Below are positions 8,420-17,009 of a DNA stretch of 64,000 nt, in pieces. This DNA is from Amycolatopsis alkalitolerans (GTDB lineage: Bacteria; Actinomycetota; Actinomycetes; Mycobacteriales; Pseudonocardiaceae): the NCBI RefSeq assembly GCF_006152065.1, contig NZ_VDFW01000002.1, positions 1-64,000 on the forward strand. Direction: 5' to 3'. The notes beneath the pieces are model-generated. The model was not told where the DNA came from. It ran no database searches and saw nothing but the letters and a program-made list of their open reading frames with translations. The position numbers and the translations under genes were made by a program. Each line of letters starts with the position of its first letter. The first letter of the stretch is position 1.

Positions 8420-9391
8420 GTGAAAGTCGCTGTTCTCGGTGCCGGCGCCATCGGCGCGTATGTCGGCGCCAGCCTTCACCGCGCGGGAGCTGAGGTGCAC
8501 CTCATCGCCCGCGGTCCGCATCTGGCCGCCATCCGCTCGTCCGGGGTGCGCGTGACCAGTGAGCGGGGCGATTTCACCGCGCACCCGCACGCGACCGACG
8601 ATCCGGCCGAGGTCGGCCCGGTCGATCATGTTTTCCTTGGCCTGAAAGCGAATTCCTATGCCACCTGCGGCCCGCTGATCGAGCCGCTGCTGGCCGGGCA
8701 CACGTCGATCATCGCCGCGCAGAACGGCATCCCGTGGTGGTACTTCCACGGCCTGCCCGGTCCGTACCAGGGGCGCCGGGTCGAAACCGTCGACCCGGGC
8801 GGGGCGGTCAGCGCGGTCCTGCCGGTGCACCGCGCGATCGGCTGCGTCGTCTACGCGGCGACGGAAATCTCCGCGCCGGGCGAGATCCGGCATCTGGAAG
8901 GTACGCGGCTGTCGATCGGTGAGCCGGACGGCAGCGTCTCGGCGCGCTGCCGCGAGTTCTCCGACGCCATGGTCGCCGGCGGTCTCAAATGCCCGGTCGA
9001 ACCGGATCTGCGCCACGACATCTGGATCAAGCTGATGGGCAACATCGCGTTCAACCCCATCAGCGCGCTCACCCGCGCGACGATGCTCGGTATCTGCAAG
9101 CACACCGATACCCGCTCGACGGTGGTACAGATGATGCGCGAGACGCTCGACGTCGCCGCGCGGCTCGGCGTGCATCCGGAGGTGTCCATCGACCGGCGGC
9201 TCGCGGGCGCGGAACGGACCGGCGAGCACAAGACGTCCACGCTGCAGGACCTGGAGAAAGGCAAACCCCTCGAACTCGACGCCATCCTCGCCGCCGTGGT
9301 GGAGCTGGCGGATCTGACCGGCGCGCCGGTCCCGACGCTGCGCGTCGTCAACGCGCTGGCCGGGCTGCTCGGCGAGCAGGTGGCCTCGTGA
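8420..9391 (+). CDS. PanE/ApbA-family 2-oxoacid reductase, candidate oxalyl-CoA reductase
   Basis: A 323-residue NAD(P)H-dependent reductase with the N-terminal nucleotide motif VLGAGAIGAYVGASL, the conserved asparagine block around AAQNGIP and the ketopantoate-reductase C-terminal domain with KLMGNIAFNPISAL. The classical family reaction reduces 2-dehydropantoate. In Methylobacterium extorquens the paralogue PanE2 was shown to reduce oxalyl-CoA to glyoxylate; the position here, divergent from frc and under the same operator, makes that role likely. The GTG at 8420 has GAGGAG upstream. It overlaps the aldehyde dehydrogenase gene by 4 bases. Confidence 0.85.
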   Translation: MKVAVLGAGAIGAYVGASLHRAGAEVHLIARGPHLAAIRSSGVRVTSERGDFTAHPHATDDPAEVGPVDHVFLGLKANSYATCGPLIEPLLAGHTSIIAAQNGIPWWYFHGLPGPYQGRRVETVDPGGAVSAVLPVHRAIGCVVYAATEISAPGEIRHLEGTRLSIGEPDGSVSARCREFSDAMVAGGLKCPVEPDLRHDIWIKLMGNIAFNPISALTRATMLGICKHTDTRSTVVQMMRETLDVAARLGVHPEVSIDRRLAGAERTGEHKTSTLQDLEKGKPLELDAILAAVVELADLTGAPVPTLRVVNALAGLLGEQVAS

Positions 9392-10920
9392 TCATCAAAC
9401 CGGGAACCGAGTGGGAAAGCGTTTACAGCCGGTGCCGTTCCGTCGCGCCCGAGGCGTTCGGCGGAGAGCGGCTGCGGAACTTCTGGGGCGGGCGCTGGCG
9501 GTCGGAGGGGACACCGACCGAAACGACCTCGCCGATCGACGGCACGGTGATCACCGGCCCGCCCCGGCTGGAAACGGTCGACGCGAAGCGGGCGGTGCGG
9601 GCGAGCCTCAACGAGCACCGCACGTGGTCGTTCGCGCCCCTGGCCGAGCGGAAGAGGCGGGTGGTCGCCGCGCTCGGCGACCTCGCCGAGCACCGCGAGC
9701 TGCTCGCCCTGTTGCTGGTGTGGGAGATCGGCAAGACCTGGAAGTCCGCACAGTCCGATGTGGACCGGTGTGTCGACGGGGTTCGCTGGTACGCCTCGAA
9801 TATCGAAGGCATACTCGAGGGCCGGGCGCCGTTGCCGGGGCCGGTCAGCAACATTGCGAGCTGGAACTACCCGATGAGCGTGCTGATGCACGCGATGCTC
9901 GTCCAGGCACTCGCCGGCAACGCGGCGATCGCGAAAGCGCCGACCGACGGGGGAGTGAACTGCCTGACACTCGCGGTCGCATTGGTGGCGCGCCAAGGGG
10001 TTCCGGTGACGCTGGTGAGCGGTGGCGGCGCGGAGCTATCCGAGGCGCTCGTGCGGTCGGACCTGATCGGTTGTCTGTCCTTTGTGGGCGGACGGAGCAG
10101 CGGAGGGGAGATCGCGGCGAGCCTCGTCGACTCCGGCAAGCGGCACATCCTCGAGCAGGAGGGGCTGAACTGCTGGGGCGTCTGGGAGTTCAGCGACTGG
10201 CCGGCCTTGGCGAGGCATGTCCGCGGCTCGTTCGAGTACGGCAAGCAGCGGTGCACGGCGTATCCGCGTTACGTGGTCCAGCGTTCGCTGTTCGACGACT
10301 TCCTCGCGGCATACCTGCCCGCCGTGCGGGAGCTGAAGGTCGGGCATCCGCTGGCCGTCGCTCGGGCCGAGGATCCGTTGCCACAGCTGGATTTCGGGCC
10401 GCTGATCAATGACGTGAAGGTCAAGGAGCTGTGCGATACGGTCGACGATGCGATCAGCCGTGGCGGTGTGCCGCTGCATCGCGGCTCCCTCGGGGAGGGA
10501 CGGTTCCTGCCGGGACAGGACACCGCTGCGTACCTCGCGCCGGTGTCGATCCTGAACCCGCCGCCTTCGTCGCCGCTGCACCACGCGGAACCGTTCGGGC
10601 CGGTGGACAGCGTCGTGCTGGTGGACACCGAGGCGGAAATGCTGGCGGCGATGAACGCGAGCAACGGTTCGCTGGTGGCTTCGCTGGCTTGCGACGACGA
10701 GCCCACCGCGCGGCGGCTGGCGGCGGACCTGCAGGCGTTCAAGGTCGGCATCAACCGCCCGCGCTCACGCGGCGACCGCGAGGAACACTTCGGCGGCCGG
10801 GGCGCCTCATGGCGCGGCGCGTTCGTCGGCGGCGAGTTGCTCGTGCAGGCCGTCACCGAGGCGCCGGACCGCCCCCTCTACGGCCACTTCCCCACCCACA
10901 CCCTCTACCCCCCGACCTGA
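9388..10920 (+). CDS. NAD(P)-dependent aldehyde dehydrogenase
   Basis: A 510-residue ALDH-superfamily protein. The catalytic cysteine is in KQRCTA and the general-base glutamate in LEQEGLN, a drifted form of the usual LELGGKN. The SNIASWNYPMS segment corresponds to the PWNYP cofactor site, also drifted. It is coupled to the PanE gene by a GTGA overlap, so the two work together. Oxidation of glyoxylate or another short aldehyde acid, or an acyl-CoA reaction linked to oxalyl-CoA and glyoxylate, are plausible; the substrate is not visible. The divergence from the common ALDH motifs suggests an unusual subfamily. Confidence 0.85.
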   Translation: MIIKPGTEWESVYSRCRSVAPEAFGGERLRNFWGGRWRSEGTPTETTSPIDGTVITGPPRLETVDAKRAVRASLNEHRTWSFAPLAERKRRVVAALGDLAEHRELLALLLVWEIGKTWKSAQSDVDRCVDGVRWYASNIEGILEGRAPLPGPVSNIASWNYPMSVLMHAMLVQALAGNAAIAKAPTDGGVNCLTLAVALVARQGVPVTLVSGGGAELSEALVRSDLIGCLSFVGGRSSGGEIAASLVDSGKRHILEQEGLNCWGVWEFSDWPALARHVRGSFEYGKQRCTAYPRYVVQRSLFDDFLAAYLPAVRELKVGHPLAVARAEDPLPQLDFGPLINDVKVKELCDTVDDAISRGGVPLHRGSLGEGRFLPGQDTAAYLAPVSILNPPPSSPLHHAEPFGPVDSVVLVDTEAEMLAAMNASNGSLVASLACDDEPTARRLAADLQAFKVGINRPRSRGDREEHFGGRGASWRGAFVGGELLVQAVTEAPDRPLYGHFPTHTLYPPT

Positions 10921-10934
10921 CCGACCCCCGGCGC

Positions 10935-11110
10935 GAGTCGGCCTCCCACAGCGGGTGTGTCCGGCTTCCGGGACGGGTGAGTTCGGCTTTCGATCCCGGT
11001 GAGTCCGGCTTTCGGTGCGGGCGAGTCTGGCTCCCGCGCGCCGCGAGTTCGGCTTTCGGCCCCCGCAAATCAGGCCCTCGTGTCCCGCAAGCTCGGCCCG
11101 CGGACGCCCA
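10935..11110. repeat. Tandem array of eight degenerate 22-bp units
   Basis: Eight consecutive units of exactly 22 bases begin at 10935, 10957, 10979, 11001, 11023, 11045, 11067 and 11089. The consensus is close to GAGTCCGGCTTTCGGNCCGG with a GT or GC end. The first and last units are the most worn. The array fills the space between the convergent aldehyde dehydrogenase and DUF349 genes. Units follow each other without spacers, so it is not CRISPR. Confidence 0.85.
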
Positions 11111-11178
11111 CGCCCGAGCCCGACAAGACCGTCGCTCCGCGCCGTCAGCTCACCCGGCCGCGCGGAGCGCTTTCCACT

Positions 11179-12489
11179 TCACCGGTCGGCGACGGCGCGC
11201 TCCGCCGCCTCCATCCACTCCCGCCATTGCGCGGCCTGCTCGTCGGCCTTCTTCGCGCGGCGCTCGTCGCCCGCGGCGCGGGCCTTTTCCGCCTGGCTCT
11301 CGAACTGGTGCACCCGCTCGCGGAACTGGTCGACGCGGGCCTGCACCTCGGGATCCGTGCGCCGCCACCGGCTTTGCTCGACGTCGTGGACGCGGTCGGC
11401 CACCGCTTTGAGCCGGCCGTCGAGTTCGCGGATCCGTTCCCGCGGCACCTTCCCGATCTCGTCCCACTGCTCCTGGAGCCGCCGCAGGTGCGTCTTCGCC
11501 GCGTCCAGGTTCGCAGCCGGGTCGAGCTTCTCCGCCTCGGCCAGCAGCTCCTCCTTGCGCGTCGCGTTGGTGGCGAACTCCGCGTCGCGCTCTGAGTACA
11601 CGGCCGACCGGCGTGCGAAGAACTTGTCCTGCGCCGACCGGAACCGCTGCCACAGCGCGTCGTCGGTCTCCTTCGGCGCGCGGCCCGCCGCCTTCCACTC
11701 GGCCATCAGGTCCTTGTACCGCCCCGCGGTCGGACCCCAGTCGGACGAGTCGACCAGCGACTCCGCCTCGGCGATCAGTTCTTCCTTGCGCGCCTTCGCC
11801 GCCGCGCGCTGCTTGTCCAGCTCCGCGAAATGCGACCCGCGGCGGCGGTTGAACGCCTCACGTGCCTTCGAGAAGCGCTTCCACAGCTCGTCGTCGGTCT
11901 TGCGGTCGACGCCCTTGACCGTCTTCCACTCGTCGAGGATCGCGCGCAGCCTGTCCCCGGCCGCCTTCCACTGAGTGGACTCCGCGGCGATCTGCTCGGC
12001 TTCCTCGGCGAGCGCCTGCTTGCGCTCGATCGCAGCCGAACGTGCTTCCTCCCGCTCGTGCTTGGCGTTGGCGAGCGCGCCCTCCGCCTGCTCGACGATC
12101 CGGTCGAGCCGGGTGCCGAGCGCGGTCAGGTCGCCGACCACGGCGGCCTCGGACAGCCCGCTCCGCAGCTGGGTCGCGCTCTGCAGTGCCTGCTTCGGGT
12201 CCCCGGCGCCTGAGCTCAGGCGGGTCGCGAGCAGTTCGACCTCGGTGCGCAGGTCGTCGAACCGGCGCGCGTAGTGCAGCAGCCCTTCCTCGGGGCCGCC
12301 TGCCTGCCAGACGCCGACCGTGCGTTCACCCTCCGCGGTCCGCACGTAGACGTTGCCCTCTTCGTCCACCCTGCCCCAGCGGGACGGGTTCGGCTCGGCC
12401 GGCGGAACCGGCCGGTCGTGGCCGGCCGGCGGGTGCGGGAGCGGCATCTTGTGCGGCGCGGGTACGCCGGGCTGGGTCTCGTCGGCCAT
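11179..12489 (-). CDS. DUF349 domain protein
   Basis: A 436-residue, strongly charged, helical protein with at least three DUF349 repeats, recognised by phrases such as WKAAGDRLRAILDEWK, RYKDLMAEWKAAGRAP and LRRLQEQWDEIGKVPRERI, each followed by LWKRF/LWQRF-like helices. The N-terminal 60 residues are proline-rich and carry RWGRVDEEGNVYVRT. Most of the chain should be coiled coil. The molecular function is unknown. The gene heads the same neighbourhood as in mycobacteria (Rv2731 near miaA-dapF-hflX). The ATG at 12489 has AAGGAG upstream. Confidence 0.85.
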   Translation of the reverse strand: MADETQPGVPAPHKMPLPHPPAGHDRPVPPAEPNPSRWGRVDEEGNVYVRTAEGERTVGVWQAGGPEEGLLHYARRFDDLRTEVELLATRLSSGAGDPKQALQSATQLRSGLSEAAVVGDLTALGTRLDRIVEQAEGALANAKHEREEARSAAIERKQALAEEAEQIAAESTQWKAAGDRLRAILDEWKTVKGVDRKTDDELWKRFSKAREAFNRRRGSHFAELDKQRAAAKARKEELIAEAESLVDSSDWGPTAGRYKDLMAEWKAAGRAPKETDDALWQRFRSAQDKFFARRSAVYSERDAEFATNATRKEELLAEAEKLDPAANLDAAKTHLRRLQEQWDEIGKVPRERIRELDGRLKAVADRVHDVEQSRWRRTDPEVQARVDQFRERVHQFESQAEKARAAGDERRAKKADEQAAQWREWMEAAERAVADR

Positions 12490-12688
12490 CGCAGGCTCCT
12501 TATCGCCTGTCGGGCCCGCCGGTCGGCGGGCGCCCCACCGGGATGGGGCCGGGTCGTGCGGGGGAGTGCTTCCACCCCCACGCCGCATTCAAGCAGTTCA
12601 GCGCTGCTTGCGGTACTCGGTGTGGTGGGTCGGAGCGGGTGATTCTACTGTCTGTGGCTGTGGGGGCGGTGTGATCACGGCGGCCCGG

Positions 12689-12694
12689 TAACCT
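12689..12694 (+). promoter_or_regulatory. -10 box of a probable leaderless or near-leaderless transcript
   Basis: TAACCT lies eight bases before the GTG at 12703, and no Shine-Dalgarno sequence is present, so transcription likely begins at or within two bases of the start codon. Confidence 0.45.
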
Positions 12695-12702
12695 CGACCA
12701 GT

Positions 12703-13368
12703 GTGATCAGGCGTGCCGTCGTGGTACCACAACCCCCGTTGCTGGTGCCTCGGCTTTCCCCCGGACCCGCTCCTGACCTGGCCACTCTCCGCGAGGCGTG
12801 CGTTGCCGCGGCCGGCACGCTGGGCCCGGTGTGGACGGCTGTCGGCGTGCATACGCGGGACGAGGTCATCGGCCCGGACGCGGCCGGTTCCTTCCGTGGT
12901 TACGGCGTGGACGAGCGCGTCCGGCTGTCCGCGCACGGGACGGACCGTGATCTGCCGTTACCCGCGCTGATCGCGGGCTGGTTGCGGGAGCAGGCGGGGG
13001 CCGAGTCGGTTCAGGTGCGGCTGGTCGCGGAAGGCACGAGAGCCGCGGACTGTGCCCGCCTTGGTCACGAACTGGACGGTGACCTGCTGATCCTCGGTGA
13101 CGGCTCGAACCGGCACGGCCCCGGCTCACCCGGCAGCGAGGACGAGCGCGCACCCGCGTTCGACGAACTGGTCGCGAAGGCGCTGGCGAAGGCCGACACC
13201 GAGGCCCTGCTGCGGCTCGACCCGGCGCTCGCCAGGGATCTCGGCGCCGGCGGCCGCGTGCCGTGGCAGGTACTCGCCGGCACGGGCGGGGACTGGCACG
13301 CGGAACTGCTGTACTCCGCGGCACCGTTCGGGGTCGCCTACCACGTCGCGGTGTGGGAGCGGGGATGA
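12703..13368 (+). CDS. Class III extradiol dioxygenase B-subunit-like protein
   Basis: A 221-residue protein of the LigB-like fold found beside miaA throughout actinobacteria (Rv2728c in M. tuberculosis). The N-terminal [12 protein letters not shown] and the later [13 protein letters not shown] and [11 protein letters not shown] segments are typical of this group. The metal-binding histidines of true extradiol dioxygenases are not evident (PQPPLL replaces the usual PHPP), so catalysis on a ring is doubtful and the role is unknown. It starts at GTG 12703 and overlaps miaA by four bases (ATGA). Confidence 0.8.
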   Translation: MIRRAVVVPQPPLLVPRLSPGPAPDLATLREACVAAAGTLGPVWTAVGVHTRDEVIGPDAAGSFRGYGVDERVRLSAHGTDRDLPLPALIAGWLREQAGAESVQVRLVAEGTRAADCARLGHELDGDLLILGDGSNRHGPGSPGSEDERAPAFDELVAKALAKADTEALLRLDPALARDLGAGGRVPWQVLAGTGGDWHAELLYSAAPFGVAYHVAVWERG

Positions 13369-14348
13369 GGACCGGACCAGCAGGCGCGGACGAAGGAACG
13401 CCTGCGCAGGAGGACCGGCGGGGTGCGGGGTCTCCCGCATCGGCGCCGAGGGCACCGATCGCCGTGGTCGGGCCGACCGCGACCGGGAAGTCCGAGCTCG
13501 CCATCACCCTCGCGGAGCAGGTGGGCGGTGAGGTGGTCAACGCCGACGCGATGCAGCTCTACCGCGGCATGGACATCGGCACCGCGAAGGTGACGGTCGA
13601 GGAGCGCCGCGGTATCCCGCACCACCTCCTCGACGTGCTCGACGTGACCGAGACCGCGTCGGTCGCGGCGTATCAGCGTGACGCGCGGGCCGTCGTCGAA
13701 CGCCTGCTCGCCGAGGGCAAGGTGCCGATCCTCGCGGGCGGCTCCGGACTGTACGTGCAGGCGGTGCTCGACGACCTGCGCTTCCCCGGCACCGACCCGG
13801 CCGTCCGTGCCCGGCTCGAAGCGGAAGCGGCCGAAGCCGGGGCCGCGACGATGCACGAGCGGCTCGCGCGCCTCGATCCCGCCGCGGCGGCGGCGATCCT
13901 GCCCTCGAACACCCGCCGGATCGTCCGCGCGCTCGAGGTCATCGAGCTCACCGGCGAGCCGTTCTCCGCCACCATGCCGAAACCCGGGCCGGCGCGTTAC
14001 GGCGCGGTGCTCGTCGGCGTCGACCGCGAACCGGCGGAACTGGACGAACGGGTCGACCGGCGGGTGGACCGGATGTTCGCGGCCGGGCTGGTCGACGAGG
14101 TACGCGCGCTGGCCGATCGAGGGCTGCGCGAGGGGAAGACCGCTTCGCGGGCGCTCGGGTACCAGCAGGTGCTGGCGCAGCTCGACGGAGCCGGGGATTT
14201 CGCGGCGGCCGCGGCGGCGACGAAGCAGGCCACGCGCCGATTCGTTCGCAGGCAACGATCCTGGTTCCGCCGGGACGGCAGGATCGCCTGGTTCCCGGGA
14301 AACGATCACAGCGTGGCCGCGCGAGTGCTTTCCGTGCTCTGCCAGTAG
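13365..14348 (+). CDS. miaA: tRNA dimethylallyltransferase
   Basis: A 327-residue enzyme that adds the dimethylallyl group to A37 of tRNAs reading codons beginning with U. The P-loop [11 protein letters not shown] is at about residue 37, followed by [18 protein letters not shown] and [16 protein letters not shown], all hallmarks of MiaA. The first 30 residues before the P-loop domain are a low-complexity extension ([17 protein letters not shown]) not found in shorter homologues. The ATG overlaps the upstream stop, giving coupled translation. Confidence 0.95.
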   Translation: MRTGPAGADEGTPAQEDRRGAGSPASAPRAPIAVVGPTATGKSELAITLAEQVGGEVVNADAMQLYRGMDIGTAKVTVEERRGIPHHLLDVLDVTETASVAAYQRDARAVVERLLAEGKVPILAGGSGLYVQAVLDDLRFPGTDPAVRARLEAEAAEAGAATMHERLARLDPAAAAAILPSNTRRIVRALEVIELTGEPFSATMPKPGPARYGAVLVGVDREPAELDERVDRRVDRMFAAGLVDEVRALADRGLREGKTASRALGYQQVLAQLDGAGDFAAAAAATKQATRRFVRRQRSWFRRDGRIAWFPGNDHSVAARVLSVLCQ

Positions 14349-14351
14349 TCT
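14346..14351 (+). promoter_or_regulatory. -10 box of a leaderless dapF transcript inside the miaA stop
   Basis: TAGTCT starts on the miaA TAG stop codon and is followed by exactly six bases and the dapF GTG. No Shine-Dalgarno is present. This spacing is that of leaderless actinobacterial promoters, so dapF may have its own start in addition to read-through from miaA. Confidence 0.55.
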
Positions 14352-14357
14352 GACCGT

Positions 14358-15179
14358 GTGGCGATCGAGTTTCTCAAGGGGCATGGCACACAGAACGACT
14401 TCGTGCTGCTGCCCGATCCGGACGGCCGGCTCGACCTGACACCGGGCCGGGTTGCCGCGCTGTGCGACCGCCGGCGTGGGCTCGGCGCCGATGGGGTGCT
14501 CCGAGTGGTCCGGTCCACCGCGCTCGGGCAGGAGTCCGCGGGTGAGTGGTTCATGGACTACCGCAACGCCGACGGGTCCCTCGCGGAGATGTGCGGCAAC
14601 GGGATGCGCGTGTTCGCGCGGTACCTGACCGAGTCGGGGCTGGCCGCCGGGCCGGAGTTCGTGCTCGGCAGCCGCGCCGGTGACAAGCGCGTGATCGTGC
14701 GCCCGGGCGGCTCGGTCACCGTGCACATGGGGCCGGCCTCGATCACCGGCGCCTCGGTCGCGATCGTCGACGACCGGGACTTCTCCGGCGTCGCGGTGGA
14801 CGTCGGCAACCCGCATCTGGTGTCCGTTGTGGACGATGACGTCGCCGAGCTGAACCTGTGCGAAGAGCCGCGGTACGACAAGGACTTCTTTCCCGAGGGC
14901 GTGAACCTGGAGTTCGTGAACCCGCTGGGTGCGGGCGCCCTGCGCATGCGGGTGTACGAGCGGGGCGTCGGCGAGACGCGCTCGTGCGGCACGGGTACGG
15001 TGGCCGCGGTCGCCGCCGCGTTGCACCTCGCCGGCACCGACAGTGGCGAGTCCACAGTGGACATACCGGGCGGCCGGGTCACGGTGTCGATGGAGCGCGG
15101 CGAGGCCACGCTGACCGGCCCCGCGGAGCTCGTCGCGCGCGGTGAGCTCTACGACGAGTGGTGGGACGCTCAGGCGTAG
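14358..15179 (+). CDS. dapF: Diaminopimelate epimerase
   Basis: A 273-residue enzyme of lysine and peptidoglycan precursor synthesis that converts LL- to meso-diaminopimelate. The two catalytic cysteines are in AEMCGNGMR and RSCGTGT, and the GHGTQNDFV N-terminus is conserved. The GTG at 14358 follows a leaderless-type -10 box. The gene ends ten bases inside the convergent MFS gene. Confidence 0.95.
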   Translation: MAIEFLKGHGTQNDFVLLPDPDGRLDLTPGRVAALCDRRRGLGADGVLRVVRSTALGQESAGEWFMDYRNADGSLAEMCGNGMRVFARYLTESGLAAGPEFVLGSRAGDKRVIVRPGGSVTVHMGPASITGASVAIVDDRDFSGVAVDVGNPHLVSVVDDDVAELNLCEEPRYDKDFFPEGVNLEFVNPLGAGALRMRVYERGVGETRSCGTGTVAAVAAALHLAGTDSGESTVDIPGGRVTVSMERGEATLTGPAELVARGELYDEWWDAQA

Positions 15180-16411
15180 GTCGCTTCCTTCGGCAGGTCA
15201 CGCATCTTCCGCAGCGGTGAGAGCACCACCAACGCGACCGGGATGACGAGCGAGGCGGACCCGATCCACAACGCGCCCCGCACGCCGAGCCAGGCGCCGA
15301 GCCCGCCGCCGATCAGCCCGCCGATCGGCATCGTGCCCCACACCAGGAACCGCACGGTCGCGTTCATCCGGCCGAGCAGCCGGTCCGGGCAGATGGCCTG
15401 GCGGTAGCTGACCTGCGCGACGTTGTAGACGATCACGCCGAAGCTCATCACGGCGGCCCCCGCCGGCACGAGTGCGATGCGCCAGCCAGGCGCGGCGAGC
15501 GGTACCAGCAGCTGGAACGGCCAGGTGAGCAGGGGGATGAGCCAGATCGCCCTGGCCTGCCCGATACAGCGGGTGCACCAGCCCGAGACGAGTGCGCCCG
15601 CGACGCCCCCGACGCCCATCGTCGTCAGTATCGCGCCGACCGCCGCCGAGCCGAGGCCGAGGTTCCGGGTGAGGAACAGGATCAGCATCGCCTGGAAGAT
15701 CGTGTTCCCCAGGTTCGCCGTGCCGGTGCACAGCGTGATGGCCCGCAGCGTCGGGTTGTGGAACACGAAGCGCATGCCTTCGGCGACCTGAGTCCGTAGC
15801 CGTGTCCCGTCGTGTCGTTCAGGTTCGGGCTCGACGGTCTTGATACGCAACAGGAAAAGCCCCGAGGCGAGGTAACCGAGCCCGGTCGCGAGCACCGCGT
15901 TCGCGGCGCCCGCGAGCTGTGCGAGTCCGCCGCCGAGCCCCGGGCCGGCGACCTGCGCGACGGACTGGCTGGCCTGCAGCTTCGCGTTGCCTTCGAGCAG
16001 GTGCTCCCGGCCTACCAGGGACGGCAGGTACGACTGGTAGGAAACGTCGAAGAACACCGTGCAGGCACTGACGAGCAGCGCCACGACGATCAACTGGGCC
16101 AGCGTGAGCACACCCGTCCACCACGCGAGCGGCACCGTGCCCAGCAGCGCGGCACGGGCGAAGTCGGCGCGCAGCATCAGCGGGCGGCGCCGCAACCGGT
16201 CCACCCAGACGCCCGCCGGCAGCCCGATGAGCAGGAAGGCCGCGTTCTCGGCGGCCGTGAGCAGGCCCATTTCGAACGGCGTCGCGGCGAGCACGGTCGC
16301 CGCGAGCAGGGGGATCACGGTCTGGCCCACGAAGGTGCCGCCCTGGCTGACCGTGTCGCTCGCCCACAGCCGCCGGAAGTCCGCATGGAACCAGAGCGTG
16401 TCGCGCCGCAT
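15170..16411 (-). CDS. MFS transporter, DHA3-like drug/siderophore exporter type
   Basis: A 413-residue, 12-helix major facilitator protein similar to macrolide and enterobactin exporters of the DHA3 group. The N-terminal FRRLWASDTVSQGG and the loop WVDRLRRRPLML are typical. The substrate is not evident. It is divergent from an ArsR-type regulator with a shared 54-base promoter region holding a perfect inverted repeat, so it is probably repressed by that protein. Its 3' end overlaps dapF on the opposite strand by ten bases. Confidence 0.85.
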   Translation of the reverse strand: MRRDTLWFHADFRRLWASDTVSQGGTFVGQTVIPLLAATVLAATPFEMGLLTAAENAAFLLIGLPAGVWVDRLRRRPLMLRADFARAALLGTVPLAWWTGVLTLAQLIVVALLVSACTVFFDVSYQSYLPSLVGREHLLEGNAKLQASQSVAQVAGPGLGGGLAQLAGAANAVLATGLGYLASGLFLLRIKTVEPEPERHDGTRLRTQVAEGMRFVFHNPTLRAITLCTGTANLGNTIFQAMLILFLTRNLGLGSAAVGAILTTMGVGGVAGALVSGWCTRCIGQARAIWLIPLLTWPFQLLVPLAAPGWRIALVPAGAAVMSFGVIVYNVAQVSYRQAICPDRLLGRMNATVRFLVWGTMPIGGLIGGGLGAWLGVRGALWIGSASLVIPVALVVLSPLRKMRDLPKEATYA

Positions 16412-16430
16412 GGGAACCAGTCTTCCCCGA

Positions 16431-16459
16431 GTGATTGGAAACAGTCAATCACTTAAGCT
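16431..16459. promoter_or_regulatory. Dyad operator plus leaderless -10 between MFS gene and regulator
   Basis: GTGATTG (16431-16437) and CAATCAC (16446-16452) form a perfect 7-bp inverted repeat with an 8-base centre. Directly after it, TAAGCT (16454-16459) is followed by six bases and the regulator GTG at 16466, a leaderless arrangement. The dyad can therefore control both divergent genes. Confidence 0.65.
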
Positions 16460-16465
16460 TGGGTA

Positions 16466-16966
16466 GTGACGACCCGCCGCGAAGCGACCGAGGCCGAGGC
16501 GAACGCGCTCGCCTCCGGAATACGGCTGCGCATCATCCGGTTGACCTATGCGGACGCGCTGACCAACAAGGAGTTGGCCGAGCGTCTGGGCCGCGACCCG
16601 GCGACGGTGCTACACCACGTGCGCAAGCTGGTGGACACGGGCTTCCTCGCTCCTCAGCCGCCGCGGCGCGGGAAGCGGGGCGCGAAAGAGATCCCTTACC
16701 TGTCCACGGGGTTGTCGTGGTACCTCACGGGCGCAGGGCTCCATGAGGAGACGGCGAAGGCGATGCTGGAGGCCTTTCTGGCGGAGATCGCCGAGGTGGC
16801 CCCGGCCCGGCTACGGCAGACGAGGCTCGTCGTGCAGGTGCCGGAAGAGGGCCTCACCGAGTTCGAGGACCGGCTCCAGGATCTGCTGGAAGAGTTCAAG
16901 GACCGGTCGGACACCGGCCGCGGCGAGCGCACCGCGATCTACGTCGCGACATACCCGAGCCTGTAA
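16466..16966 (+). CDS. ArsR-type winged-helix transcriptional regulator
   Basis: A 166-residue protein with an N-terminal winged helix (about residues 10-75; LTNKELAERLGRDPATVLHHVRKLVDTGFL is spread over the recognition region) and a helical C-terminal part ending in ERTAIYVATYPSL. No metal-binding cysteines are visible, so it is not a classical arsenic sensor. It is divergent from the MFS exporter and overlooks a perfect inverted repeat, so it is most likely the local repressor. The leaderless -10 supports GTG 16466 as the start. Confidence 0.85.
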   Translation: MTTRREATEAEANALASGIRLRIIRLTYADALTNKELAERLGRDPATVLHHVRKLVDTGFLAPQPPRRGKRGAKEIPYLSTGLSWYLTGAGLHEETAKAMLEAFLAEIAEVAPARLRQTRLVVQVPEEGLTEFEDRLQDLLEEFKDRSDTGRGERTAIYVATYPSL

Positions 16967-17009
16967 TGCGCTCGGCATCTCCCGCGAATCGTGGGACGAT
17001 AGAAGGACG

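Noticed and set aside
10935-11110. CRISPR array
   Set aside because: Units are contiguous with no spacers, too degenerate, and no cas genes are nearby.
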